This document shows positions 53,491 to 61,850 of a DNA stretch of 64,000 nucleotides, piece after piece. The stretch spans positions 11,382 to 75,381 of the forward strand of contig CAVRNU010000005.1 of assembly GCA_963722585.1 (NCBI GenBank), given 5' to 3'. Numbering within the stretch: the stretch's first letter is position 1; each line of letters starts with the position of its first letter. Origin of the DNA: KBS-96 sp963722585 (GTDB lineage Bacteria > Acidobacteriota > Terriglobia > Bryobacterales > Bryobacteraceae). The notes beneath the pieces were generated by a model. That model did no database searches, was not told the DNA's origin, and was given only the letters and a program-made list of their open reading frames with translations. The translations under genes and the position numbers were made by a program.

Positions 53491-54690
53491 CTACCGCTTC
53501 ACAATCGGCGGCGGATTCCAACTGCCGTTAAGCACCGCCTGGTCCGGCCAATACGCGCGTAGGAAGAGTATGAATTTGCTCGTAGTGGCATTCGAACCAT
53601 CCGGTAAACGCGTTTCGAGCCAGTTACAGAATTGTTTCGGATCAGACGGCGGATCTGATTGGATGTAGAGGTCGAGCGAGCCGTCCGCGTTCGGGCACGT
53701 TGTGGTTCTGCACATACGGCGTGCCAATCGCGTTGTAACTCGTGTTTGGCGCCATGTTTACATTGTCCACGAGAAAGCCATTGGCGTCATACAACGTAAC
53801 GGACCAGAAGCCATCAGGCGACATTGGGCCGCCATGATTTACGGGTGGAATTTCGCCCGTTCGATGCAAATTCGTTTCGGGGCTGAAATGCACGACATAA
53901 CGATTCGCCCCGTCAAGCAGGTTTGCGGTATCAATACCGCGGCTGTCGTACGCGCCGTGGCCATACACGGCGTCTTGCGGCCTGTTCGCTCCTAGCGCCT
54001 TCTTCGCGACTAGTGCCCTCAAAAGGTAATTGATCCCGTAATCACCCACATCGCGTGGCACGGACCAATAGTTGGTCGCCGCCGAGGCCGAGGGTGGATT
54101 TATGTTTGCGAGGAGCCCCTTTGCCGCCACCACCGCCGCCTGAAGTATGGTTACTTCGGTCTGGTCCGGCAGACTGGCGCAGCTAAATGGTTGGTTGGGC
54201 GTAAGAAGACCTAGATTTTGCAGCGATCTTTCTACCAAAAGGTCGATCTTACGGGGCGGATTCGTCATCATCATGGTAGATAGCGTTTCGAAGAAAACGC
54301 AGGCGTCCATGTTGTCGAGCTGCTGAATCGGCTGCGTAAACGTGTCGATCGAGGGATTTACAGGCAAATTCGAGGGCGGCTGATAGTCCGTTCCGGTACC
54401 GAGCGGCCTCAAGGTCAACCCGTTCGGAGTGGCCTTCAGAGCGCCGTTAAGAGCGTCGATGTCGGCTTGGCTACCGTCCGTAAAGAACCGCATTATTGCC
54501 CATACAGTATTGCTATCGAATTTGATAACGCCTGCATAACCGGCGGTTGATGCTGTGGTCCCGCTACGGCCGATCAGAAGGTAATCGCCAGGTTGGCTCT
54601 GCATGCGCGAACTTGGTGATTGTCGGCTTACATTCGTCCACGCATCCAATAGTTGGACTATGAAAAATCTGGGCCTCATCGTGTCAACTA
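53491..54690 (-). pseudogene. DUF1254/DUF1214 protein, 5'-truncated and frameshifted
   Basis: The main frame has RPRFFIVQLLDAWTNVSRQ, GDYLLIGRS, then YGHGAYDSRGIDTANLLDGA, NRYVVHFSP, IPPVNHGGPMSPDGFWSVTL and YDANGFLVDNVNMAPNTSYN, hallmarks of DUF1254/DUF1214 proteins. The last 60 residues (NADGSLDLYIQSDPP to ILFLRAYWPDQAVLNGSW) lie in another frame, and one extra C at about 53693 explains this. The first 100 or so residues, with signal peptide and DUF1254 start, are missing, replaced by the recombinase fragment at 54653. The family's function is unknown. Confidence 0.82.
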
Positions 54691-55267
54691 CAGGCGGTGG
54701 CTGGGGCGCCGTGATCATGCGTTTCTGCTCACTGCTGTTCAGACTGGGCTCAGATTATCCGAGATGACGGCATTGCGGCACGAGGACGTCTCGCTCGGCG
54801 CCGGCGCACACGTACGTTGTCGAGGCAAAGGGCGAAAGGAACGTTGTACTCCCTTAGCCAAACCAACGATTGCGGTTCTCAAAGCCTGGATTCGGGAGCA
54901 AGGCAGCGAGGATTCCAAAACTCTATTCCCAAGCTCGCGCGGTGGGCGTTTGAGCGCCGATGGCGTTCAACATCTCCTCGCGCGTCACGTGGCGCGGGCA
55001 CGAAAGAGTTGCCCTTCGCTGCGGAAGAAGCGAGTGTCGCCACATGTCCTGCGGCACGCTGCAGCGATGGAACTTTTGCAGGCCGGTGTGGATCGAGCGG
55101 TGATTGCACTTTGGCTGGGCCATGAGTCCGTGGAAACCACCCAGATCTACCTCGATGCCGACCTTGCACTGAAAGAACAGGCCTTGGCTAAGACCAACCC
55201 TGTCAAAGGTGCTCCAAAACGCTATCAACCGGACGACGAGTTGCTGGTCTTCCTCAAACAGCTCTAA
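54653..55267 (+). CDS. Tyrosine recombinase, C-terminal half (broken)
   Basis: The 204-residue frame shows a complete catalytic domain: Arg in TGLRLSEMTALRHEDV, Lys in RCRGKGRKERCTPL, His-x2-Arg in VSPHVLRHAAAMELL, His in LWLGHESVETTQ, and Tyr in QIYLDADLALKE. The N-terminal core-binding domain is missing. The match begins near 54700, exactly where the opposite-strand DUF1254 gene loses its start, so the fragment's edge is a rearrangement junction. Its type resembles one member of multi-recombinase elements (recombinase trios), but partners are not present in order. Confidence 0.82.
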   Translation: MDYEKSGPHRVNYRRWLGRRDHAFLLTAVQTGLRLSEMTALRHEDVSLGAGAHVRCRGKGRKERCTPLAKPTIAVLKAWIREQGSEDSKTLFPSSRGGRLSADGVQHLLARHVARARKSCPSLRKKRVSPHVLRHAAAMELLQAGVDRAVIALWLGHESVETTQIYLDADLALKEQALAKTNPVKGAPKRYQPDDELLVFLKQL

Positions 55268-55268
55268 T

Positions 55269-55378
55269 CCAAAGCCTCCAGACTATGCCGCATCTTAAAT
55301 CGTACGGTTACAAACAACCCGTGCGCCTGTGGGCCTTCAGCCACTTCGTTTTGACCCACGCGGCATAGTCCGGGAGGC
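55269..55378. repeat. Inverted repeats between two convergent recombinase remnants
   Basis: CCTCCAGACTATGCCGC at 55269-55285 faces GCGGCATAGTCCGGGAGG at 55361-55378, a mostly perfect inverted pair. A further GCGGCATAGT follows at 55379-55388. They lie between the 3' ends of both recombinase fragments and probably are the terminal sites of the element that brought one of them. Confidence 0.6.
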
Positions 55379-56077
55379 GGCATAGTGGCGCAGTAAATGG
55401 GGTCGAACGTCTTTGGTGATACCCGCGGCTTGTGCCGCTTCCCGGCACGCCTCCCAGAGCACCTTCGGCGTAATCGGTTTATCGGCTCGCCAGTTGTGTA
55501 CCGTGCCGGGAAACAAATACGTCTTTGGCTGCATCCATCGCCAGTACTCGCGCAAAGTCTCCAGCAGTTTCGGACTGAGCGGCACATCGCGATCACGGTT
55601 CCGCTTGCCATGCCGGATATGGACGATCATGCGTGTGCTGTCAATGTTTTCGACCTTGAGATGGCACAGTTCGGCCCGACGCATGCCGGTCGAATACAGC
55701 GTCATCAGCATGGCGCGATGGAACAGATTGCTGGCCGAATCGATGAGCCGGACTGCTTCTTCCTGTGTCAGGATGATTGGCAGCTTGCGGGGCGCTCGCG
55801 GATAGGGCACTTCTTCGACTGGGTAGTTCCGCTTCAGTGTCTTGCAGAAGAAAAAGCGCAATGCAGCCGTGTGGTTCCCAACCGTTCGCACGCCCTGCTT
55901 CCGCTCTTTGAGCAGATATAGTTGATACTGCCGGATCTCATCTGGCCCCAGTTGATCAGGAGACCGCTGGAAATACTTCGCGAAGTCCGCGACGGTCTTG
56001 ACGTAGCTGGTTACGGTAGTCTGTGAATAATTACGTCGCTGGAGTTCTTCCAGCATCAGTTTGCGTAAATGGGTCAC
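55337..56077 (-). CDS. Tyrosine recombinase, C-terminally truncated
   Basis: The 246-residue frame has an intact N-terminal SAM-like domain (LEELQRRNYSQTTVTSYVKT, SPDQLGPDEIRQYQLYLL). The catalytic domain has Arg in YSTGMRRAELCHLKVENI, Lys in HGKRNRDRDVPL, and His-x2-Arg in VRPHLLRHYAAS. After this it ends in a short unrelated tail. The box with the second His and the nucleophilic Tyr is lost, so it should be inactive. It resembles integrases that accompany IS91-like transposases, but no such transposase is seen. Confidence 0.82.
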   Translation of the reverse strand: MTHLRKLMLEELQRRNYSQTTVTSYVKTVADFAKYFQRSPDQLGPDEIRQYQLYLLKERKQGVRTVGNHTAALRFFFCKTLKRNYPVEEVPYPRAPRKLPIILTQEEAVRLIDSASNLFHRAMLMTLYSTGMRRAELCHLKVENIDSTRMIVHIRHGKRNRDRDVPLSPKLLETLREYWRWMQPKTYLFPGTVHNWRADKPITPKVLWEACREAAQAAGITKDVRPHLLRHYAASRTMPRGSKRSG

Positions 56078-56291
56078 AAGTTTGCTCCTTGTGACCCGCT
56101 ACTCTATCGACCTTTATCGACCGTTCACCGCCCACGCGTAGCGTCCGCCGCGCGGTCGGCTTCGTTCTAACGGCACAGGGTAGAGCGAAAAAATTCCACA
56201 TGTCCGTATAAGTCGGCGACCCGTAGAAATGGCTCGCGACGAATCGTCCCATGGCGCCCGATTCCGAGTGAATGCGATGAAAGACTGGGGC

Positions 56292-57653
56292 CTAGAACAT
56301 CGCCTTATATGGCGCATCAAACAGCACGTCTCGGTTCACTCGCACGTTGAATCGGTAGCCAACCGGAATCTTGATCGTTGGTTGAACATTCAGATTCTTG
56401 CGCGTGATCTGAGCCCCCAGATCGGAGACCTGTTGGCCGACGGCACTGCCAGCGACTTCGGCAGGACTCGGATAAGTCAGAACGGACCGGTTCTGATTCT
56501 GTGAGACTTCGGAGGCCGCGGCGAAGAGGCTGGTCAACACCGCGAAGCCGAGGAGGCGCTTATAGTGGCGGTCAACTTTGTCGCGAAAGCCGGCAAATCC
56601 GTCGGCATCCTGACCGAGCATCCCGCTGAGGTCGAGCGAGGAGCCGTCCGGGTAGACAACTCGATTCCAGACAACTTGAACGCCATCTTGTCCATACCCG
56701 AGCTGCGAGTTATATTCTCCGACCAGGCGTGCCCCTTGCGGGATCAGGATGTAGCGGCCAGTCGCAGTGTCATAGACGTTTGAGGTGACCAGCGCTTTCA
56801 GCTCGCCGGGCATATCGGAATTGAGGGCTTGCTCCATTACGGCTGGAATTTCCCAGCCGGCTTTTATTTCATATGGGGAAATTGGCGCGGTGCGTGTTGA
56901 TTTCAAGTAGTCGTCGGGTTGCGTTGCCCTTGCAGTCTTTAGGAACGCTTGTTGGGGAGTCGCGAGTGAATCATGGTGATCCGGCAACGTAACCCCTTCA
57001 ACCCGATTACTCGAAGTCGGCTGGAGAGCCGAGGCAAGTTGGTACGGGTTATCTGCGCCCGATGGAGGCCCGGCACTTGCGCCGCCGAAGCCATCACGCA
57101 GGCTCGTCGGAGCGGCCATCGCCCTTTGCTCGCCGTCATACGCCGCCTGAATGCGCTGCTCTTCTGGCGTTGGCTGTTGGACCTGCTGGACCGGAGGCAC
57201 AGAGCCTTGGATGGGCGCACCCTGCCGGACATACGCCGTTGCCGGGACCGTCGTGCCGTTTTTCGGGCCCGATACCGACGCGTATCCTTGAACGTCTTCG
57301 GGAGCCTGCAACTGGCCAGAGCCGGGTGCGCCGACGGGCTGTGCACGCGCCGTGAGGACATTCCCCGAAGGGACATCCTTCTCGATGTCGGCTGCTGCAG
57401 CGGTAGCGGGAGCAACACGCTTTGGCAGGTTGGCGTCGGCGAGCGCAGCGACCTGGCGCTGCCGACGCTTCCAACCTCCGTAGGCAAACAGACCGAGCAG
57501 CACGACGGCAAGAGCGACGAGAGCCAACGATGCTCTCCGGCTAATGCGCACCGTTTGTGGTGGCCGTGGGTTTAGATCCAGACCGCTCGGAGAGTTCCAA
57601 GACGTCGCGGTTGGCTTGTCGTCTCCGATAACGGGATTAGCTTTTTCGCTCAC
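56292..57653 (-). CDS. trbI: Conjugal transfer protein TrbI (VirB10 homologue)
   Basis: The 453-residue protein has a cytosolic N-terminus, one transmembrane helix (ALVALAVVLLGLFAYGGW), a proline-rich region, and a C-terminal TrbI/VirB10 domain. Diagnostic strings are PYEIKAGWEIPAVMEQALNS, YILIPQGARLVGEYNSQLG and VVWNRVVYPDGSSLDLSGM, ending KIPVGYRFNVRVNRDVLF. VirB10 spans inner and outer membrane in the secretion core. It is last in the operon and overlaps trbG by 17 bases. Confidence 0.93.
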   Translation of the reverse strand: MSEKANPVIGDDKPTATSWNSPSGLDLNPRPPQTVRISRRASLALVALAVVLLGLFAYGGWKRRQRQVAALADANLPKRVAPATAAAADIEKDVPSGNVLTARAQPVGAPGSGQLQAPEDVQGYASVSGPKNGTTVPATAYVRQGAPIQGSVPPVQQVQQPTPEEQRIQAAYDGEQRAMAAPTSLRDGFGGASAGPPSGADNPYQLASALQPTSSNRVEGVTLPDHHDSLATPQQAFLKTARATQPDDYLKSTRTAPISPYEIKAGWEIPAVMEQALNSDMPGELKALVTSNVYDTATGRYILIPQGARLVGEYNSQLGYGQDGVQVVWNRVVYPDGSSLDLSGMLGQDADGFAGFRDKVDRHYKRLLGFAVLTSLFAAASEVSQNQNRSVLTYPSPAEVAGSAVGQQVSDLGAQITRKNLNVQPTIKIPVGYRFNVRVNRDVLFDAPYKAMF

Positions 57654-58674
57654 GCTTAATCTCCACTTTTTGCGCTTTCCTGCCGGTGCCTAAGATCAAT
57701 TCCGCTCGGTCAAAGAGGCGGTCAACGATGTACATGTCTCCCTTAACGCGGTAGTTGACCATCTCCTGTTTGCCGTCTCTGCCGAGGACGACAAGAACCG
57801 GAGCTTCACGAGTCTGAGTCTCGCGGCTGATCTGAAGAAATGTCTTCTGGCCGTCGTCGAAGACGCGAACTGGCTTGAGCGCATCGTTTTTGCCTTTGAT
57901 GCGATAGTCGAAGCACAGCGAATCCACTGGGCTGTTTGGCAGCTCCGCTATTGTGTTCTTCTGCTCCTCCTGTTTTTGCTTCGCAATCTGTTCCTGCCAC
58001 TTGGAGCTGTTGCTTTCGTCATTCGGATACGCGAAGGCCACGCGAGCGACGTAATCCTCCGGTTTCGAAAGTAGCCGCAGATAATATGCGCGGCGATCCG
58101 TCGTAATCAACAGATTCGTGTCCAGGCCTGCGATCTGCGGTTTGAGCACAACGAGCGTGGTTGCAGAATCGCCATGGCCGAACATCGCCGGTGAAATATT
58201 CCATCGAACCGAGTCGCCGATGTGCGGCTCCCCGGCAAGCTTCTCACCCGACTGCAGCTCGATGATGCACACGCGCAGGGGGGCGCAAACTACTGTCGGA
58301 AGTCCCGCGCCATAGGAATACAAGACACGGCCATCCTGCCCGGCGAGGGGCTGGTTGTGTTCCGCCATCCACTTCTCGCTCATCTGCACTGCGTCCTGAG
58401 CGGTCTTGCTCAGTTGCACGTCTGTTCTGGGCTTAAACCCAGGCGGTACCGATATTCCCGATGCAGGAGGAGTTTCGACATGACCGGCAGTTGATGGAAG
58501 AACATCCTGCAAAGCCGATAGCTGTGTAGCCAGCTCGCTGGTGCCGATAGGAGCTGCTTTCTCCGGCGGTAGCCGCTTTGCTTGGAACGGCGGCAGAACC
58601 GCGCGCCCCGATTGCTGCGCAACGGCGGATAAAGAAAAGAGAACGAGGTGAGCTGCGAATAGTAATGGGCGCAT
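57637..58674 (-). CDS. trbG: Conjugal transfer protein TrbG (VirB9 homologue)
   Basis: The protein is 345 residues when started at the ATG at 58674, which gives a signal peptide (LLFAAHLVLFSLSAVAQQ). The longer frame upstream overlaps trbF. VirB9-like features are VCIIELQSGEKLAGEPHIGD, SVRWNISPAMFG, LLITTDRRAYYLRLLSKPED and a late SLCFDYRIKGKNDALKPVRV block. It forms the outer-membrane layer of the type IV channel with TrbI and the lipoprotein. Confidence 0.92.
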   Translation of the reverse strand: MRPLLFAAHLVLFSLSAVAQQSGRAVLPPFQAKRLPPEKAAPIGTSELATQLSALQDVLPSTAGHVETPPASGISVPPGFKPRTDVQLSKTAQDAVQMSEKWMAEHNQPLAGQDGRVLYSYGAGLPTVVCAPLRVCIIELQSGEKLAGEPHIGDSVRWNISPAMFGHGDSATTLVVLKPQIAGLDTNLLITTDRRAYYLRLLSKPEDYVARVAFAYPNDESNSSKWQEQIAKQKQEEQKNTIAELPNSPVDSLCFDYRIKGKNDALKPVRVFDDGQKTFLQISRETQTREAPVLVVLGRDGKQEMVNYRVKGDMYIVDRLFDRAELILGTGRKAQKVEIKRERKS

Positions 58675-58690
58675 CGAAGATCCTTTCAAA

Positions 58691-59410
58691 TCAGAGGAGC
58701 TTGCCCCAACTGGCGTTCGTGACGTATATTCCGAGCGGGTTGATGCGCGCGGTTGCTTCATCAGTAGGTGGGTTGATCGCAATCGTGAACGCAGCCTTCC
58801 ACCGCGCTCTTTGCGTGACCGTTCCGTACAAGTCGCGAGCCGTCTCGGCCCACTCGATTTCGAAGGTTCGGTCACTCGTGGGAAGCACGGACTGCACTTC
58901 GACGTTTACCGTTTCGGTCTGCGCCCGCTTTTGCGGCGGATCACTCCGGTAGAAGTCACTGATGAACGCCTGTGCTTGTGAGCCGCTTGCGACATACGCA
59001 TAGACGCGGTCGATAGCCTTTCTCTGCGCAACGCCGTCGCCGGTCACTAGGCGAAGGTTCTCAAGCCAGGTATACAGGGTTGCCCGCTTGATGCGGTCGT
59101 CCGCTGCTGTGGTTTGTTCAGCCGGACCCGCTGCCAGAGGGCGACCCAGTGAATCCATTGCAACGACAAAAGGCACGACATGCGATCGGGCGGAAAGCCA
59201 AACAAGGCCGGCGACGGTCAAGAGCGAGCTGAGTGCGCAGAGGAGGGCCATAAGCCTCCAGTTCCGTTCTCGCGTGATGAGGTGACCATAGCGCTCGTCC
59301 CACTCCCGCCGCGCGGCAAGGTAAGGATTCTCGGCACTGGTAGCTTTGCTTGAACCGTTTTGGGATTCCGAGTCTGTGGCTGGAAACGTCGATGTGATTA
59401 CTGCTGCCAT
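58691..59410 (-). CDS. trbF: Conjugal transfer protein TrbF (VirB8 homologue)
   Basis: The 239-residue protein has a cytosolic part with NPYLAARREWDERYGHLI, a transmembrane helix (LMALLCALSSLLTVAGLVWL), and a periplasmic NTF2-like VirB8 domain. Typical segments are VPFVVAMDSLGRPLAAGPAE, DFYRSDPPQKRAQTETVNVE and IEWAETARDLYGTVTQRARW. It is the assembly platform of the channel. It is followed 16 bases later by trbG. Confidence 0.92.
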   Translation of the reverse strand: MAAVITSTFPATDSESQNGSSKATSAENPYLAARREWDERYGHLITRERNWRLMALLCALSSLLTVAGLVWLSARSHVVPFVVAMDSLGRPLAAGPAEQTTAADDRIKRATLYTWLENLRLVTGDGVAQRKAIDRVYAYVASGSQAQAFISDFYRSDPPQKRAQTETVNVEVQSVLPTSDRTFEIEWAETARDLYGTVTQRARWKAAFTIAINPPTDEATARINPLGIYVTNASWGKLL

Positions 59411-59420
59411 TGTGAATTCC

Positions 59421-60680
59421 TTATTCGTGATGATCGAGATTCATGCGCGGCGGACCGGCATGAGGCGCTGAATCGGATGGTGGTCGAGTTGTCAGATGCC
59501 TGCGCACGTCTGGCATCGTTGAGCTCGTCCGTGAGGCCGAGGCCGAAGGTGGAGGAACGCTGTTCCCGGACACACTTGACGAAGACGGCGCCGACGGTGG
59601 TTTCGAACTCGCGCTCATCGCGGATGCGGCTTCCGCTGAAGCTGATCCGGTGGCACCGCCAATGCTTGAAGCACCAGCCGCCGCTGACAGTGCCCGGACA
59701 CCGGCGACCGCGGAGCCGATACCAGTTGCCGCCATTGACCCGACAGCGACCGCACTGCCGGCAAGAAATGCCGAGGTTCCCACCAGGTCTCCGCCCGTGA
59801 GCGCGGGCGATCCGCCAAGTACCGCAGAGAACAATTTCGGAATCTGCCAGCAGAGCATCATGAAAATGATCGAGGCACCCATGATTTCGAGTGCAGACAT
59901 AGCAGGGCTAGAATTGGACGCGATGTTTTCGGCTTGCGTCATCCAATCGACCGAAAGATTCATGCCTGTTCCGATCAGCAGATAGAGCAGCATGATTTTG
60001 ACGCCGTTGGACACGCCCAGTCCGATATAGCGCTCGACGTAGGGCGCCGTCCAGCGGGACCCGCCGAAGCCGACGAAGATAAACGCAGCGGCAACGATGA
60101 TGTAGCTCTCGACCATCGCCACTACAAACTGGACCGTGATGGCGATGAACGCCAGCGCTGTAATGATGCCGGTGACCACCATCGCTAGCGAAGTGCCGAG
60201 GTTTGTGAAGAACGCGGCTGAACTGGAGGTGGCCATTAGCGCCCCGGCGAGATCGATTCCACGAGTGAAGACATCACTGGGAGATATGGGGCCGGTACCC
60301 GCCGCATTCTGCCCAATTAGCTCGAAGCTGTCGGTAATCGCAGGAATCCAAAAACGCCCGTAAAGCAGCAGAGCGTAGAACGCGCCAAGCCACATCACCT
60401 TGCGGACCAGCGCCGCGGCCCAGGACTGGAGATCGGTCTTTTCTAGTAGCATGAGCGCGGCACTCCAGGCGAACTCAATCACCGCCAACATGCCGAACAG
60501 GTTATTTGCGTACGGCCAAATGTTTGTGAACCAAGTGACCCGTTGAGCACGATACTGGTTCAGGATGGCGCTGGGGGCCTTCACGTTCGCGGCCGAGGCG
60601 AGGTGCGATGAGAGCAGCGCAATCACCACGAACAGGCCAATAGTAATGACTCGCTTAGACTTGTAAATTCGTTGTGACAT
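59421..60680 (-). CDS. trbL: Conjugal transfer protein TrbL (VirB6 homologue)
   Basis: The 419-residue protein has a signal-like N-terminus (VVIALLSSHLASAANV) and five or more transmembrane helices. It carries the TrbL hallmark FVVAMVESYIIVAAAFIFVG, then FGGSRWTAPYVERYIGLGVS and IKMLLYLLIGTGM-like strings. The C-terminal 100 residues are rich in Ser, Ala and Pro. VirB6/TrbL forms the inner-membrane channel. It is followed ten bases later by trbF. Confidence 0.92.
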   Translation of the reverse strand: MSQRIYKSKRVITIGLFVVIALLSSHLASAANVKAPSAILNQYRAQRVTWFTNIWPYANNLFGMLAVIEFAWSAALMLLEKTDLQSWAAALVRKVMWLGAFYALLLYGRFWIPAITDSFELIGQNAAGTGPISPSDVFTRGIDLAGALMATSSSAAFFTNLGTSLAMVVTGIITALAFIAITVQFVVAMVESYIIVAAAFIFVGFGGSRWTAPYVERYIGLGVSNGVKIMLLYLLIGTGMNLSVDWMTQAENIASNSSPAMSALEIMGASIIFMMLCWQIPKLFSAVLGGSPALTGGDLVGTSAFLAGSAVAVGSMAATGIGSAVAGVRALSAAAGASSIGGATGSASAEAASAMSASSKPPSAPSSSSVSGNSVPPPSASASRTSSTMPDVRRHLTTRPPSDSAPHAGPPRMNLDHHE

Positions 60681-60738
60681 GACACACCTCGGCTGATCTC
60701 AATTACTAGCTGCTTCCGGTCGAGCTAACTCAGGAGAG

Positions 60739-61065
60739 CTATTTCCAGCCGCCCTGGAATGTCTCGTGATCCTGAGAAGGTTTGCGCACCCACTGGGCTA
60801 CGTTGCGAGCCGCGATACAGACATGGCCCTCTGTTGAATCGGTCCACGCGGCCGTCGCACTCTCACGCATCGGTTTGCACATTTGGTCGACCGTGACGGC
60901 ACAATCGCGATGCTTGCTGAACCAATCCTGCACAGCCAGGTTGGAGGTACCGGACAGTTCGCCCGCTCCACAGGACTGCGTTTTCTGAACAATCGAACTC
61001 GGAGGCTCCTTTATCACGGAACAGCCGACAAGGAACACGGCCAGAGCAAAAACAATTACCTTCAT
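60739..61065 (-). CDS. Small lipoprotein in the trbK position (entry-exclusion-like)
   Basis: The protein is 108 residues when started at the ATG at 61065 (MKVIVFALAVFLVGCS), with a clear lipobox LVGC. The mature part has four further Cys. In RP4 and Ti-type systems, the gene between trbJ and trbL is trbK, a small lipoprotein that blocks entry of a second copy. Position and features suggest this role, but TrbK is poorly conserved, so it cannot be confirmed by sequence. The C-terminus ETFQGGWK resembles that of the TrbJ-like protein just upstream. Confidence 0.72.
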   Translation of the reverse strand: MKVIVFALAVFLVGCSVIKEPPSSIVQKTQSCGAGELSGTSNLAVQDWFSKHRDCAVTVDQMCKPMRESATAAWTDSTEGHVCIAARNVAQWVRKPSQDHETFQGGWK

Positions 61066-61070
61066 TCGCC

Positions 61071-61832
61071 TCACTTCCAGCCGGATTGGAACGTAGTTCC
61101 ATCGGAAACCTCCGGCGTGTAATTGAAAAATTGTTGAGTCGCGGCTTCGCTGGCCGCTTGCCGCTGGATCACGTAGCCTTGGTACGCGGCTTTGCTGGTC
61201 ATATCTTCGAGCTGAAGCTCGCGAAGCTTTTGAAGCTGCGCAATCTGCTCCGCAGCGAGCTGACTTGTGAGATTGATCGCGTCATTTCTGTTCAACAGAT
61301 TCGACGAGCCCAAAGTTCGGAGTACGGAAAGCACGCCTTGTTCCGTTGTGAGTAACCTGCCTTGTAGGCCGACACCACGTAGAAGGCCTTGCGTGGTCGC
61401 AAGGCTCGTCTGAGCCCATTGAGCGTACCTTCCCTGGTAAGTGCCGATCGCCGGCACTGGCCCAAATACCGGTTGATAGCCGGGGAATGTCGCGCGGAAT
61501 GCTATGTCCTGGCCGCCGAGCGAGTATGCCAACGCTTGCCCACCTTGAACCACGGCTGCCAGTTGCGCGAGATCTCCCGAAATGTTGCTCAGAGCTGCTG
61601 GCCCGCCGTGCATAGTGTTCTTGACCGCGTCAGCCAGTTGCTGGATCTGGATCGCATACTGCAGAATCTGCTTCGCGTATTCCAGTTGATGCAGTACCTG
61701 AATGCTCGCGGCAGTCGGCTCCGATGCGCAGTTCGCACATACGACCACACCGCCGAACTGTGCTTCCACGTTTGGGCAGACACACAGGGCGAGAGCTGCG
61801 ATAACAAGAGAACTACGGCGATTCGAGAGCAT
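61071..61832 (-). CDS. trbJ: Conjugal transfer protein TrbJ (VirB5 homologue)
   Basis: The 253-residue protein has a signal peptide (SLVIAALALCVCPNVEAQFG) and a mostly helical body of the TrbJ/VirB5 type: VLHQLEYAKQILQYAIQIQQ, SNISGDLAQLAAVVQGGQAL, RYAQWAQTSLATTQGLLRGV and LAAEQIAQLQKLRELQLEDM. VirB5 is a minor pilus component. It follows trbE by 18 bases and precedes the lipoprotein gene by five. It ends in TTFQSGWK. Confidence 0.88.
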   Translation of the reverse strand: MLSNRRSSLVIAALALCVCPNVEAQFGGVVVCANCASEPTAASIQVLHQLEYAKQILQYAIQIQQLADAVKNTMHGGPAALSNISGDLAQLAAVVQGGQALAYSLGGQDIAFRATFPGYQPVFGPVPAIGTYQGRYAQWAQTSLATTQGLLRGVGLQGRLLTTEQGVLSVLRTLGSSNLLNRNDAINLTSQLAAEQIAQLQKLRELQLEDMTSKAAYQGYVIQRQAASEAATQQFFNYTPEVSDGTTFQSGWK

Positions 61833-61850
61833 ACTTTCCTTTCGAGGCGA

